Part shown: positions 25,288 through 33,337 of the stretch, piece after piece
Numbering within the stretch: position 1 is the first letter of the stretch
How the letters are laid out: each line of letters starts with the position of its first letter
From: JAPYWM01 sp964489015
GTDB taxonomy: Bacteria > Bacteroidota > Bacteroidia > SpSt-205
Length of the DNA: 43,649 nt
Assembly: GCA_964489015.1 (NCBI GenBank)
Contig: CAZAXD010000016.1
Span: 1 to 43,649, forward strand
Direction: 5' to 3'
Program-made: the position numbers and the translations under genes
Notes under the pieces: model-generated
The model's input: the letters and a program-made list of their open reading frames with translations, nothing else
Told to the model about the DNA's origin: nothing
Database searches by the model: none

Positions 25288-27484
25288 GAATCTCTGCCTC
25301 AGCCGGGCCAGCTTGGACTTGTACCGAGTCTGTACAACTAATTGCGGCAGGCACACCCGGCGGCGGTAGAATACGACGCTTAGGCAGGGCTAACTTCGGA
25401 TCCTGGTAGACTGCCCGCATATAAAGCCCCCATATGGGTAACGCCATGCGAGCCCCTTGCCCATTCCATAGCGAATAAAAATGAACCGACCTATCCGCAG
25501 TGCCTACCCAAACGCCCGTAACGTACTCCGGTGTAAAGCCCACGAACCACCCATCTGCGTGCTGCTGGGTCGTGCCAGTCTTGCCCCCCATATCCAAACT
25601 GGCTAGGCCGTACTGCCAGCGCAAGCTGCCAGCCGTGCCCATGATCGTAACCCCTCGCAGCATTTCCACCATCAGATACGCGGTCTTTTCGCTGAGGGCC
25701 CTTCGACTCGTGCCCGTGAAACGCTCAATGAGATTGCCGCGCCGATCTCGAATCTCCCGAATAAAAAGCGGCTCTCGCCAGATACCTAAGGTCGGGAAGC
25801 ATTGATAAGCCGCCGTTAGCTCAAGCACGCTCAAATCGCAGGCGCCGAGCGCTAAAGCATAGACGGGCTCGAGCGCCGATTCAATGCCCATCTGACGGGC
25901 ATACTGCACGACCACCTCGGGGCCAATATTCCGAATAACGCGAGCTGTGATCACATTAAGCGAGAGCGCTAAACCCTTCTGCAAGGTGACCTTCTCACTG
26001 AGCTCCCGATCGGCATTGCGTGGCATCCAGATCGTATCGCGGCCATCCACCTGCACCGGAATCTCAATAGGCACGTTTAGCTCCTGGTAGCAGGGGGAAT
26101 AGCCATTATCAAGCGCGGCCGCATAAACAAAGGGCTTGAACGTAGACCCTACCTGCCGCTTCCCCTTGGCGACATGATCATACTTGAAGTAAGTGTGATT
26201 GATGCCGCCTACCCAGGCCCGAATCTCGCCTGTGTGCGGATCCAAAGTCACAAGCCCCACCTCTAGAAAGCGGAGATAATATTTGAGTGAGTCCCAGGGT
26301 GTGAGAACCGTATCTCGATAGCCAGGGGCCTCCCATTGAAATAAGCTCATCGGGACCGGCTTATGAAACTGGCCCCGAATCTCCGCTTCGGATAGACCGG
26401 CTCGCTTGCCAGCTTGATACCGCTCTGAACGGTACATCGCCCGCAGCAGAATAGTCGAGTCCTTTTCCCAGGGATAAGGCTTGGAAGCTAGCTCCCGATC
26501 AAAGACCTTTTGATAGCTGCTCAAGTGTGCTACTACCGCTGACTCGGCATGCATTTGCAAGCGGCTATCGATGGTGGTATAGATTTGCAAGCCATCCCGA
26601 TAGAGGTCATACCCTTTTCGGCGGCACCACTCCAGGAGCCACTCCCGCAAATGCTCCCGAAAGTAGGGCGCCAAACCTTGGCTATGGCTGGCCGTATACG
26701 GCGCCGTACCGACCCCTAAAGGCGCTTCCTTCGCTGCACGGGCCTCCTGCGCAGAGATATACTCGGCTTCTGCCATAAGATCGAGGACCAGGTTACGACG
26801 GGCCAGTGCGCGCTTAGGGTGACGGTACGGACTGTAATAAGAGGGGCCCTTTAGAAGACCTATAAGTAAGGCCGCCTCCGATACGGACAGATCCCGGGCA
26901 TCTTTGCCAAAGTAGTAACGACTAGCCGCCTGGATGCCATACGTAACCCCACCGAAAGGAACCGTATTGAGGTACATCGCCAAAATCTCTTCCTTACTGT
27001 AGCGGCGCTCAAGGTAAACGGCCACGATCATTTCTTTGAGCTTGCGCCAGATTGAGCGCCGAACGCCTACCGCATCGTAGAGGTTTCGCGCTAGCTGCTG
27101 GGTAATCGTACTGCCGCCGCGCTTTTTGCCCGCAGCTGTATGAAAAATGGCCCCAATAACCCCCCAAAAGTCAATCCCCGAATGCTCATAAAACCGACGA
27201 TCTTCCACGGCGAGAAGGGCTTTCTTGACCAAAGGCGGTATTTCTCGTGCGGGGAGTCGAATCCGATCCGTGGCTAAGTAGTAAGTGCCTAAGATTTGAT
27301 TATCCGCCGCGTACACCACCGAAGCCAGCTCCGGCGTAGGATCCTCTAAGGTCTTAAACGAAGGCATCTCCCACCACACATACAAAAAGAGCAAAAGCGG
27401 CCCCCCAAAAAACATCACCAACCAGCTCCAAATAAGTATCTTCCGATACTGAGCAAAAGCAGGTGAAAAGTTTAGCCACTGCAT
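25271..27484 (-). CDS. Class A penicillin-binding protein (PBP1a type)
   Basis: 737 residues. One N-terminal membrane helix (about 17-37). The GT51 transglycosylase domain follows with EDRRFYEHSG (catalytic Glu94), GGSTITQQL (123-131), RRYSKEEILAMYLN (160-173) and LLKGP (210-214). The transpeptidase domain has STFK (Ser447-Lys450), SLN (508-510) and KTGT (635-638). It polymerises and cross-links peptidoglycan at the outer face of the inner membrane. The start overlaps the stop of rfaE2 by 13 bases, and ccmB overlaps its own end. Tandem envelope genes (rfaE2, PBP) suggest co-expression. All catalytic residues are present. Confidence 0.97.
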   Translation of the reverse strand: MQWLNFSPAFAQYRKILIWSWLVMFFGGPLLLFLYVWWEMPSFKTLEDPTPELASVVYAADNQILGTYYLATDRIRLPAREIPPLVKKALLAVEDRRFYEHSGIDFWGVIGAIFHTAAGKKRGGSTITQQLARNLYDAVGVRRSIWRKLKEMIVAVYLERRYSKEEILAMYLNTVPFGGVTYGIQAASRYYFGKDARDLSVSEAALLIGLLKGPSYYSPYRHPKRALARRNLVLDLMAEAEYISAQEARAAKEAPLGVGTAPYTASHSQGLAPYFREHLREWLLEWCRRKGYDLYRDGLQIYTTIDSRLQMHAESAVVAHLSSYQKVFDRELASKPYPWEKDSTILLRAMYRSERYQAGKRAGLSEAEIRGQFHKPVPMSLFQWEAPGYRDTVLTPWDSLKYYLRFLEVGLVTLDPHTGEIRAWVGGINHTYFKYDHVAKGKRQVGSTFKPFVYAAALDNGYSPCYQELNVPIEIPVQVDGRDTIWMPRNADRELSEKVTLQKGLALSLNVITARVIRNIGPEVVVQYARQMGIESALEPVYALALGACDLSVLELTAAYQCFPTLGIWREPLFIREIRDRRGNLIERFTGTSRRALSEKTAYLMVEMLRGVTIMGTAGSLRWQYGLASLDMGGKTGTTQQHADGWFVGFTPEYVTGVWVGTADRSVHFYSLWNGQGARMALPIWGLYMRAVYQDPKLALPKRRILPPPGVPAAISCTDSVQVQAGPAEAEIHDYLR

Positions 27485-27954
27485 AGCTTCTGAATAAGCT
27501 TAGTGGTCGAGTAGCCTTCTATGTATGGCAAAATCACGACTTCCCCGCCATAAGACTGTACAAAGGAAGCCCCCACAACAGTATCAGGTGTATAATCTCC
27601 CCCCTTCACCAGCACAGCTGGACGTAGGTACTCAATAAGGCGCTGCGGTGTGTCCTCGTCGAAGAAGACAACCGCTTCTACAAATTCCATGGCTGCCAGC
27701 AGACGCGCACGAGCCTCCTGGGGCAAAACCGGCCGGTCAGGCCCTTTGAGCCGTCTGACCGAGTCGTCTGAGTTTAGACCCACTACCAGAATATCGCCTA
27801 ACTGGGCTGCTCGTTCTAGGTAATCTACATGCCCTAAATGCAATAAATCAAAGCAGCCATTCGTAAAGACCACTTTTTGCTCGAGAAAGGCCCAATAAGC
27901 ACGCCACTGGCCCAGGTCTGCCCAGGTCAAGATTTTTTGTCGGGTTTCAAACAT
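27472..27954 (-). CDS. rfaE2: D-glycero-beta-D-manno-heptose 1-phosphate adenylyltransferase (RfaE2/HldE C-domain)
   Basis: 160 residues, the stand-alone nucleotidyltransferase domain found in Bacteroidota instead of the fused HldE. Marks are VFTNGCFDLLHLGHVDYLE (about 30-48, with the HxGH-type site LHLGH), NSDDSVRRLKGPDRPV (about 72-87) and the C-terminal GYSTTKLIQKL. It adenylylates heptose 1-phosphate for LPS inner-core synthesis; the next enzyme, HldD, is 4 kb away on the other strand. It is divergent from the LRR gene, and their promoter boxes interlock. Confidence 0.94.
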   Translation of the reverse strand: MFETRQKILTWADLGQWRAYWAFLEQKVVFTNGCFDLLHLGHVDYLERAAQLGDILVVGLNSDDSVRRLKGPDRPVLPQEARARLLAAMEFVEAVVFFDEDTPQRLIEYLRPAVLVKGGDYTPDTVVGASFVQSYGGEVVILPYIEGYSTTKLIQKLCSG

Positions 27955-27969
27955 AGCAGAGTACCTTTG
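27936..27969 (+). promoter_or_regulatory. Promoter of the LRR-rluD operon
   Basis: TTTG at 27936-27939 and TACCTTTG at 27962-27969 are 22 bases apart. The box ends 4 bases before the ATG at 27974. Confidence 0.55.
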
Positions 27970-27973
27970 TGGG

Positions 27974-29119
27974 ATGCGCCTCGCAACAAAGGTAGGGATT
28001 TTTATTGGGCTGCTTTGGGCACAGCTGGAGCCCTTGCGGGTAGTCGTCTATGAGGACTTTTTGGACCGCTACTTTCGCATACGGGCCTGGAGCGGCACCG
28101 CTGCCCTCGCTAAGCCAGATACTATCCGCTTTCTCAAGCTTACCCGGGTGCTCCCCAACCTCCCTACCCTGCCCCGCCTCGAAGCCCTGTATCTAGCCGA
28201 AATGGAAGAGCTTGATCTCGAAGCCCTAGTTAGTCTCATTCACGCCAAATGCCCAACCCTCTGCATACTTGCGCTAGAAGATTGCGAGATTGAGGACCTA
28301 ACCCCTTTGACTCACCTACGGCGTCCGCTTAGAGGGCTTCTCTTAGATCAAAATGACATCAACGATTTCACTGCTTTGACGACATTTACCCAGCTAGAAT
28401 TTCTCAGTTTAGGGGAAACGACCTTTAACCAGCCCGAGCTCCTGCAAAAGCTGCCTAACCTTAAGGTGCTCGATCTGAGACAAACCTCTATTCGAAAGCT
28501 GGATTTTCTCACCACTTACAAGGGTCTGCAAGCCCTCTCGATTTATCGCTGTGCAAACTTGACGGATCTGAGCCCTATTCTAGCTCATGCCAGCAGCCTG
28601 GAAATGCTGAACATCTCCTTCACTAATCCTGCTGCGGCGCAAAAGGTATTATCTAATCTGGCCCAATTTACCAATCTACGGGTTCTTCAGGTCCAAGGTG
28701 TCCTCCTCGAAGCACAGGCAGCGATGCAGCTTGGCCAGCTTAGCCAACTCGAGGAGCTGACCATCGGACAAAACCCCGCTTTACGAGACCTGTCTTTCAT
28801 CAAGGGCTTATCCCGGCTACTATACCTAGACGTGCATGGCTGCCAGATCGGGGACCTAAGCCCCTTAGCTGGCCATCCCAGCCTACTCAAACTCATCATT
28901 GCCAATAACCCGATAACCGCTCTAGCCCCGCTCAAAACTTGTGTGCGACTCACCGATCTCTACTGCTACAATGTACCGGCTAAGGACTGGGAGGTTCTTC
29001 TCGAGCTGCCGCATCTTTCACATGTCATGCTAAGCAAGAAGGATCTACCCGTTGAGAGGCGTGAAAGCCTTTTAGCCGCCCTTCGTCGTAAAGGCACTCG
29101 AGTCGATGCATCCCCCTGA
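27974..29119 (+). CDS. Leucine-rich repeat protein, exported
   Basis: 381 residues. The first 17 residues (MRLATKVGIFIGLLWAQ) look like a signal peptide. From about residue 45 to 350 there are some thirteen leucine-rich repeats of 20-23 residues with the pattern L..L..L.L......L..L..L, such as LPNLKVLDLRQTSIRKLDFL and PSLLKLIIANNPI, of the internalin-like SDS22 kind. No catalytic motif. It probably acts in the periplasm or at the surface as a binding scaffold. Its end overlaps rluD by 14 bases, so the two share a transcript, which is odd for an exported protein and an rRNA enzyme. Confidence 0.85.
   Translation: MRLATKVGIFIGLLWAQLEPLRVVVYEDFLDRYFRIRAWSGTAALAKPDTIRFLKLTRVLPNLPTLPRLEALYLAEMEELDLEALVSLIHAKCPTLCILALEDCEIEDLTPLTHLRRPLRGLLLDQNDINDFTALTTFTQLEFLSLGETTFNQPELLQKLPNLKVLDLRQTSIRKLDFLTTYKGLQALSIYRCANLTDLSPILAHASSLEMLNISFTNPAAAQKVLSNLAQFTNLRVLQVQGVLLEAQAAMQLGQLSQLEELTIGQNPALRDLSFIKGLSRLLYLDVHGCQIGDLSPLAGHPSLLKLIIANNPITALAPLKTCVRLTDLYCYNVPAKDWEVLLELPHLSHVMLSKKDLPVERRESLLAALRRKGTRVDASP
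27987..27994 (-). promoter_or_regulatory. -7 box for rfaE2, inside the LRR gene
   Basis: TACCTTTG read on the minus strand from 27994 to 27987. It lies 32 bases before the rfaE2 ATG at 27954 and inside codons 5-7 of the divergent LRR gene, so the two transcripts overlap. Confidence 0.5.
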
Positions 29120-30116
29120 CGAGTGGCCGTTGTATGAGCATTACACATTCGTGGTGGACGCAGGGCAGACGCCTCAGCGGCTAGATCAGTACTTAGCCAG
29201 CCGGATTACGCACCTAAGCCGATCCCGCATTCAGCTTGCTATCGAGGCCGGCCTTATCACGATCGAGGGTCAGGCCGTTCGCGCCAGTACCAAGGTCCGC
29301 CCCCATCAGACGATTCAGGTGCGCTTACCTTACCCGCCCCCTGTCGATCTCACGCCGGAGCCGATCTCCTTGGAGATTTATTACGAAGACGCTTACCTGC
29401 TGGTGGTTTATAAACCGGCCGGCATGAGCTGTCACCCTGGTGCCGGCGTTTACAATGGTACGCTACTCAATGCGCTCCTGTATCATTTAGCAGGCCAGCC
29501 GTTGCCGGCCTCCGAAACGAACCTCCACCGGCCCGGGCTCGTCCATCGTATCGATAAGGACACAACCGGGCTTTTGGTGGTAGCCAAGGACGAGAGCGCT
29601 TACTTTGGCTTAGCCAGGCAGTTTTTTCACCATACGGTGGACCGGCGCTATTATGCGCTAGTCTGGGGGTGCCCTCGGGCGGAGAGTGGTACTATCACGG
29701 CCCATATCGGACGGCATCCCCACCAGCGCAAAAAGTACCAAGCCTTCCCCAAAGGCGATAGCGGCAAGCATGCCATCACCCACTGGCGCGTCCTGGAAGC
29801 TCACACCTTAGCCAGCTTGATTGAATGCCGTTTAGAGACAGGACGTACGCATCAGATTCGCGTGCATCTCAGCCATATTGGGCATCCGCTCGTAGGGGAT
29901 GCGACCTACGGCGGTGACCGCCCTCGTATCCCCATCTGGAGCCCTACCCAAGGTCAGCTAGCCCACCAGCTTCTCTCATACCTGCCTCGGCAGGCTCTAC
30001 ATGCGTATCACTTAGGATTTGTACACCCGATAACGGGCCAGACCTTGACCTTCACCGCGCCGATGCCCGCCGATATGGCAGCAGCCTTGGCCTTCCTACA
30101 AGAGATTTCCCAATAA
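29106..30116 (+). CDS. rluD: RluA/RluD family 23S rRNA pseudouridine synthase
   Basis: 336 residues. An N-terminal S4 RNA-binding domain (about 18-75; QRLDQYLASRI, SRSRIQLAIEAGLI, KVRPHQTI) is followed by the synthase domain with YKPAGMSCHPG, the catalytic motif HRIDKDTTGLLVVAK (Asp150), and the C-terminal ECRLETGRTHQIRVHLSHIG. It converts uridines to pseudouridine, in RluD those of 23S rRNA helix 69. The S4 domain and length fit RluD, but RluA/C relatives cannot be fully excluded. It overlaps the LRR gene by 14 bases. Confidence 0.94.
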   Translation: MHPPDEWPLYEHYTFVVDAGQTPQRLDQYLASRITHLSRSRIQLAIEAGLITIEGQAVRASTKVRPHQTIQVRLPYPPPVDLTPEPISLEIYYEDAYLLVVYKPAGMSCHPGAGVYNGTLLNALLYHLAGQPLPASETNLHRPGLVHRIDKDTTGLLVVAKDESAYFGLARQFFHHTVDRRYYALVWGCPRAESGTITAHIGRHPHQRKKYQAFPKGDSGKHAITHWRVLEAHTLASLIECRLETGRTHQIRVHLSHIGHPLVGDATYGGDRPRIPIWSPTQGQLAHQLLSYLPRQALHAYHLGFVHPITGQTLTFTAPMPADMAAALAFLQEISQ

Positions 30117-30127
30117 CCCGACCGCCG

Positions 30128-30135
30128 TACTTTTG
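30128..30135 (+). promoter_or_regulatory. -7 box for the fsa-cinA-hldD operon
   Basis: TACTTTTG ends 4 bases before the ATG at 30140. No -33 TTG at the usual distance. Confidence 0.55.
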
Positions 30136-30139
30136 TCTT

Positions 30140-30793
30140 ATGCTATTTTTCCTAGACACGGCTAACCTCGAGGAGATTCGAGAGGCTGCCGCTATGAGCA
30201 TCCTAGATGGCGTGACGACAAACCCTTCACTCATGGCCAAATTAGGCATCAAAGACTTCGATGGCCACTATCGCGCTATCACGCATATCGTCGAAGGCCC
30301 TGTAAGTGCTGAGGTCATCGCTACGACTTATGACGAGATGCTAAGGGAAGCGAGACACCTAGCCAGTCTAGCACCTAATATCGTCGTCAAGATACCCTTT
30401 CTGCCAGATGGCGTACGGGCCATTGCTACTCTCACCGAAGAGGGCATCCCTACCAATTGCACCCTCATCTTTTCGCCACTGCAAGCCTTGATCGCCGCTA
30501 AGGCCGGTGCGACCTATGTGAGCCCTTTCCTGGGACGCCTCGATGATGTAGGACACAACGGCCTCGATCTGATCGAGCAGATCCGCACCATTTTTGACAA
30601 CTACGACTTAGATACCAAGATCTTGGCTGCTAGCTTGCGACATCCTCAGCACGTCTTACAATGTGCGCTGCTCGGGGCCGACGTAGCCACGATGCCACAT
30701 AACGTCTTTCGTCAGCTTTTTCAGCATCCGCTTACAGACAAGGGTCTAGCCCAATTTCTAGCCGACTATCGAAAGCTACATGAAGGCGCCTGA
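30140..30793 (+). CDS. fsa: Transaldolase-like fructose-6-phosphate aldolase family protein
   Basis: 217 residues, the length of the short transaldolase subfamily (TalC/MipB/Fsa). Marks are FLDTANLEEIREA (about 4-16), GVTTNPSLMAK (about 24-34), VVKIPF with the Schiff-base lysine near residue 82, NCTLIFSPLQAL, and ILAASLRHPQHVLQC. Members act either as transaldolase in the pentose phosphate pathway or as fructose-6-phosphate aldolase; sequence alone does not decide. Sedoheptulose 7-phosphate, handled by transaldolases, is the precursor of ADP-heptose, and hldD is two genes downstream in the same operon. Its end overlaps cinA by 14 bases. Confidence 0.92.
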   Translation: MLFFLDTANLEEIREAAAMSILDGVTTNPSLMAKLGIKDFDGHYRAITHIVEGPVSAEVIATTYDEMLREARHLASLAPNIVVKIPFLPDGVRAIATLTEEGIPTNCTLIFSPLQALIAAKAGATYVSPFLGRLDDVGHNGLDLIEQIRTIFDNYDLDTKILAASLRHPQHVLQCALLGADVATMPHNVFRQLFQHPLTDKGLAQFLADYRKLHEGA

Positions 30794-32024
30794 GGCCCGA
30801 CTACTTCTGATAGGAAGCGAGCTAACCGAAGGACGCCTCCAAGATGCCCACGCCGCATTTCTGGCAGCAGAGCTTACAGCGCTGGGTTTTTATGTCACAG
30901 ATGTGAGTATAGTCCCCGATGACCCGATACAGCTCCGCCAAGTTATGCGCTACCTTCTGGAGAGCCCCGCGGAGGTGATCATTTCCGTAGGCGGTTTAGG
31001 CCATACCTCGGATGACCTTACAAAGGTCCTCTGGTGTGAAACGCTGGGTGATGCACTCCATTTAGACGAGGGGCTCTTGGCTCATCTCGAGACCGCCCTA
31101 CAAGCCCGCGGCGTCTCAAGCCTCCCCTACTTAGAGGTTTATGCCACAGTCCCGCAGCAGGCCCGCGTGATACAGAATCCCGTAGGTTTAGCACCAGCCC
31201 TGTACTGGCTCGTGCGCGAGAAGCACATCTGGGCTTTGCCGGGAGTACCAGCGGAACTCCATGCCCTCTGGCATGAAGCCGTGGCCTCCTCCCTAAGAGA
31301 AGCTTTCGGCTTAGCAGCCCCCCTCCAAATAACCCTACGCACAACGGGCATTACAGAAAGTCGGCTCTCTGCGCTAATAGCCCCCTGGGAGCGTCATCGC
31401 CCCGCTCCCCTCCGTCTAGCTTATAACCCCTCCTGGGAAGGGGTTGGTCTGCATCTATCTGCACCTGCTTCTTTTGCTCTGGAGGCCTTCGAGGAGGCGG
31501 TACAGGCCCTACGACAGCTGATTAGCCCTTACTTGTATGGCGAGGGACCTGTCACCTTGGCCGCAGCCATCTTAGCCCTCATGGAGACACAAGGCCTTAG
31601 CTTAGCTACCGCTGAAAGCTGCACGGGCGGCCATCTAGCCGCTGCCTTTGTCAATGTACCGGGAGCTTCGAGGGTCTTTCGTGGGAGCATTGTCGCCTAT
31701 CACAACGAAATCAAGCAGCATTTACTCGGGGTACCCGCTAGTATCCTCGAGACAGAGGGCGCCGTTAGTGAGCCCACAGCTCGTGCCATGGCGGCTGGTG
31801 CGTGCCAAGCTATCGGCAGTCACGTCGCCATCGCCACTACGGGTATCGCTGGACCTAGCGGCGGCACCGCTACCAAGCCCACAGGGCTCGTCTACCTCGC
31901 GGTCCAAAGTCCTAGAGAGACGCTGGTGCGCCGCTTCCAGTTTAGTGGAGGCCGAGAGGTCGTGATAAACCGCACCGTGGGCGCAGCTCTGTCTCTCACC
32001 TGGCAAACCCTCAAAACAGCATGA
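30780..32024 (+). CDS. cinA: CinA-like protein (nucleotide pyrophosphatase / NMN deamidase)
   Basis: 414 residues, full-length two-domain CinA. The N-terminal MoCF-like domain (about 7-170) has LIGSELTEGRLQDAHAAFLA and GGLGHTSDDLTK, a slight variant of the usual GGLGPT.DD.T. The C-terminal domain (about 250-410) has TAESCTGGHLAAAFVNVPG, GSIVAYHNEIK, AVSEPTARAMA and TTGIAGPSGGT, the NMN deamidase marks. Such proteins recycle pyridine nucleotides. The start overlaps fsa by 14 bases and the stop overlaps hldD by 4. Confidence 0.94.
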   Translation: MKAPEARLLLIGSELTEGRLQDAHAAFLAAELTALGFYVTDVSIVPDDPIQLRQVMRYLLESPAEVIISVGGLGHTSDDLTKVLWCETLGDALHLDEGLLAHLETALQARGVSSLPYLEVYATVPQQARVIQNPVGLAPALYWLVREKHIWALPGVPAELHALWHEAVASSLREAFGLAAPLQITLRTTGITESRLSALIAPWERHRPAPLRLAYNPSWEGVGLHLSAPASFALEAFEEAVQALRQLISPYLYGEGPVTLAAAILALMETQGLSLATAESCTGGHLAAAFVNVPGASRVFRGSIVAYHNEIKQHLLGVPASILETEGAVSEPTARAMAAGACQAIGSHVAIATTGIAGPSGGTATKPTGLVYLAVQSPRETLVRRFQFSGGREVVINRTVGAALSLTWQTLKTA

Positions 32025-32989
32025 TTGTCATCACAGGAGCAGCCGGCTTTATCGGAAGCGCGCTGGTCGCCCTGCTCAATGAAAAAGGCTATACCGATCT
32101 GGTTTTAGTCGATGATTTTAGCAGCCCGTCCAAAGCGGGAAACTGGTCTCAGAAGCGCTACCGCTATGCCGTGCATCGGGATCAGCTCTTTGACTGGCTA
32201 GAAGCTCATCATAAGGAAATCACGGTCCTCTTCCATATTGGGGCTCGTACCGACACGCTGCTATTGGACGAGGCTACTTTTTATCGACTTAATATAGCCT
32301 ACTCCCAGCGGTTGTGGCGTTTCGCCACCGAGGCCCAAATCCCCTTCTTTTATGCGTCTAGCGCAGCGACTTACGGAGATGGAAGCTTAGGCTTCTCGGA
32401 CGACCCGGCCCTTCTACCGCATTTACGGCCGCTCAATCCGTATGCCCAGTCTAAGCACCAATTCGACCTCTGGATCCATGCCCAGCCGACGACTCCGCCG
32501 CAGTGGGCAGGGTTCAAATTTTTCAATGTCTATGGCCCAAATGAATACCACAAAGGCGCCATGGTAAGCGTGGCTTTTAAGGGATTCGGCGAAATTTTGG
32601 CCACAGGCCGCCTCAAGCTCTTCCGGTCCTATCGGGCAGACTACCCCGATGGCGGGCAAAAGCGGGACTTCGTATACGTACGAGACGTCGTGACCGTACT
32701 GCACGACTTTTGGGAGAATAAACGCTCCTCTGGGCTGTATAACCTCGGTACGGGACGGGCTGAGACGTTCTTAGCGCTGGGCGAATCGCTTTTCAAGGCA
32801 CTAGGACGCCCACCGCAGACTACTTTTATTGACATGCCACCTGGCCTGGCGGGTCGTTACCAGTACTTCACAGAAGCCGATCTAACCCGGTTACGGGCAG
32901 CAGGGTGCCAGGTGCCCTTCACGCCTTTAGCGGAAGGCATCGCCGACTACGTCAAGCATTACCTGTACCCTGTTCGCCGCTACTGGTAA
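32021..32989 (+). CDS. hldD: ADP-L-glycero-D-manno-heptose-6-epimerase
   Basis: 322 residues. The Rossmann loop TGAAGFIGSALV is at residues 5-16. HldD marks follow: FHIGARTDTLL (about 71-81), YASSAATYGDGSLGF (about 111-125), NPYAQSKHQFD with the catalytic Tyr and Lys, and KFFNVYGPNEYHKGAMVSV. It epimerises ADP-D-glycero- to ADP-L-glycero-D-manno-heptose, the last step for LPS inner-core heptose. Together with rfaE2 nearby it indicates heptose-containing LPS. It overlaps cinA by 4 bases and ends 103 bases before the tRNA cluster. Confidence 0.95.
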   Translation: MIVITGAAGFIGSALVALLNEKGYTDLVLVDDFSSPSKAGNWSQKRYRYAVHRDQLFDWLEAHHKEITVLFHIGARTDTLLLDEATFYRLNIAYSQRLWRFATEAQIPFFYASSAATYGDGSLGFSDDPALLPHLRPLNPYAQSKHQFDLWIHAQPTTPPQWAGFKFFNVYGPNEYHKGAMVSVAFKGFGEILATGRLKLFRSYRADYPDGGQKRDFVYVRDVVTVLHDFWENKRSSGLYNLGTGRAETFLALGESLFKALGRPPQTTFIDMPPGLAGRYQYFTEADLTRLRAAGCQVPFTPLAEGIADYVKHYLYPVRRYW

Positions 32990-33054
32990 GGGGGTAGACC
33001 CTAAGCCATGTCGCATTCTGGCGGGTGGCGCTAGGCACAGCCGGCGGGCATGAC

Positions 33055-33083
33055 TTGACTCTTTGAAAAAGTTTGTACCTTTG
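33055..33083 (+). promoter_or_regulatory. Promoter of the Ala-Ala-Ser tRNA cluster
   Basis: TTG at 33055-33057 and TACCTTTG at 33076-33083 are 18 bases apart. The box ends 9 bases before the first tRNA. Confidence 0.7.
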
Positions 33084-33092
33084 TGGCCGCTC

Positions 33093-33165
33093 GGGGGGTT
33101 AGCTCAGTTGGTAGAGCGCCAGCATGGCATGCTGGAGGCCAGCGGTTCGACTCCGCTACCCTCCA
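33093..33165 (+). tRNA. tRNA-Ala (anticodon GGC)
   Basis: 73 bases. The acceptor GGGGGGT pairs with ACCCTCC and contains the G3-U70 pair that marks alanine tRNAs. The anticodon stem CCAGC/GCTGG carries loop ATGGCAT with anticodon GGC. T-loop TTCGACTC, discriminator A, CCA not encoded. Only one base separates it from the next tRNA. Confidence 0.96.
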
Positions 33166-33166
33166 C

Positions 33167-33239
33167 GGGGGGTTAGCTCAGTTGGTAGAGCGCCAGAATC
33201 GCACTCTGGAGGTCAGCGGTTCGACTCCGCTACCCTCCA
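33167..33239 (+). tRNA. tRNA-Ala (anticodon CGC)
   Basis: 73 bases, almost identical to the preceding tRNA-Ala outside the anticodon arm, with the same G3-U70 acceptor pair. The anticodon stem CCAGA/TCTGG carries loop ATCGCAC with anticodon CGC, which reads GCG. It looks like a tandem duplicate whose anticodon arm has changed. CCA not encoded. Confidence 0.95.
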
Positions 33240-33244
33240 CGAGG

Positions 33245-33334
33245 GGAGAGGTGCCGGAGTGGTCGAACGGGCACGACTGGAAATCGTGTATCCCGCCCAA
33301 AGCGGGATCGGGGGTTCGAATCCCCCCCTCTCCG
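33245..33334 (+). tRNA. tRNA-Ser (anticodon GGA)
   Basis: 90 bases with a long variable arm (ATCCCGC/GCGGGAT), as in class II serine tRNAs. The acceptor GGAGAGG pairs with CCTCTCC, the anticodon stem CACGA/TCGTG carries loop CTGGAAA with anticodon GGA, T-loop TTCGAATC, discriminator G. CCA not encoded. Its 3' end lies 3 bases from the stop of the convergent nadK. Confidence 0.96.
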
Positions 33335-33337
33335 CCT

